Assembly: GCA_913774795.1 (NCBI GenBank) | Contig: CAJYIL010000441.1 | Location: 1 to 5,042, forward strand | Length of the DNA stretch: 5,042 nucleotides | Direction: 5' to 3' | Source: Pseudobdellovibrionaceae bacterium | GTDB taxonomy: Bacteria > Bdellovibrionota > Bdellovibrionia > Bdellovibrionales > JAMPXM01 | The notes under the pieces: model-generated | Told to the model about the DNA's origin: nothing | Databases searched by the model: none | Seen by the model: only the letters and a program-made list of their open reading frames with translations | Position numbers and translations under genes: made by a program | Shown here: positions 4,956 through 5,042 of the stretch, in pieces | Layout: every line of letters begins with the position of its first letter | Position numbering within the stretch: position 1 is the first letter of the stretch

Positions 4956-5042
4956 ACGATCGACTTATCGTGAAAAGCGTCTCAGAATTTGATGGGCTTT
5001 GGTCTAGTTGTTCAGATTCCCTCAAGCTCCAGACCGAATCAT
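4956..5042. other. Upstream region of the FecR/Ig gene, cut by the window edge
   Basis: No complete gene is seen. TTTGGTCT (4998-5005) can pair with AGACCGAA (5031-5038), allowing one G-U pair, around a 25-base loop; no T-tract follows within the window. A plus-strand frame from GTG 4970 stays open to the edge but has no ribosome binding site. Confidence 0.3.
4965..4991 (-). promoter_or_regulatory. Possible sigma-28 (FliA)-type promoter of the FecR/Ig gene
   Basis: On the minus strand CAAATTCT (4991-4984), 11 bases, then CACGATAA (4972-4965) resembles the TAAAGTTT-N11-GCCGATAA consensus (5 and 6 of 8 matches). The -10 ends 9 bases before the ATG, so the mRNA would be nearly leaderless, which would fit the missing ribosome binding site. 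No good sigma-70 pair was found. This is weak evidence. Confidence 0.25.

Noticed and set aside
4970..5042. Plus-strand frame from GTG 4970 open to the edge (begins VKSVSEFDGLW)
   Set aside because: It has no ribosome binding site and is only 24 codons, so it cannot be distinguished from chance without more sequence.
4851..5042. Minus-strand frame open from the edge into the FecR/Ig gene, possibly the tail of an upstream gene
   Set aside because: It would overlap the FecR/Ig gene by about 100 bases and becomes Arg/His-rich there, as an out-of-frame read does.

Overview
The window is about 5 kb of compact chromosomal DNA at roughly 50-53% GC. It carries mostly short genes and one long gene for a periplasmic protein. 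A secreted M14 peptidase, a FecR/Ig-like repeat protein, many lineage-type small proteins and the codon choice suggest a Bdellovibrionota-like (predatory or related) Gram-negative bacterium. That assignment is inference: no rRNA or diagnostic marker is present. I see no tRNA, rRNA, insertion sequence, CRISPR array or phage gene.

Layout, left to right. (1) 1-474, minus: the N-terminal 158 residues of an exported M14-type zinc carboxypeptidase or murein-peptide amidase-like enzyme, cut by the window edge. (2) 475-628: a divergent intergenic region. (3) 629-1084 and 1081-1674, plus: a single-pass membrane-anchored protein of unknown function, overlapping by 4 bases (GTGA) a short MTA/SAH nucleosidase-family enzyme. 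They are probably one translationally coupled unit. (4) 1679-1933, minus: an unrecognised 84-residue protein convergent with the nucleosidase, with only 4 bases between the two stop codons. (5) 1934-2171: a divergent intergenic region with an imperfect direct repeat and CACAC/GTGTG motifs. (6) 2172-2417 and 2444-2629, plus: two very hydrophilic, probably disordered small proteins in a likely operon. (7) 2606-2726: a dense block of hairpins, comprising a terminator for each strand and a symmetric imperfect hairpin between them. (8) 2727-4955, minus: a 742-residue membrane-anchored FecR-domain protein with five tandem Ig/FN3-like repeats. (9) 4956-5042: its upstream region, holding a possible sigma-28-type promoter.

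Functional links are limited. The M14 enzyme and the FecR/Ig protein both point to the cell envelope or periplasm. The nucleosidase is housekeeping (SAM by-product salvage). No single pathway unites the genes. I found no clear previously undescribed multi-gene system. The most interesting items are the interlocked terminators and hairpin block at 2606-2726, the pair of small disordered proteins, and the FecR-plus-Ig architecture without a sigma-factor partner.
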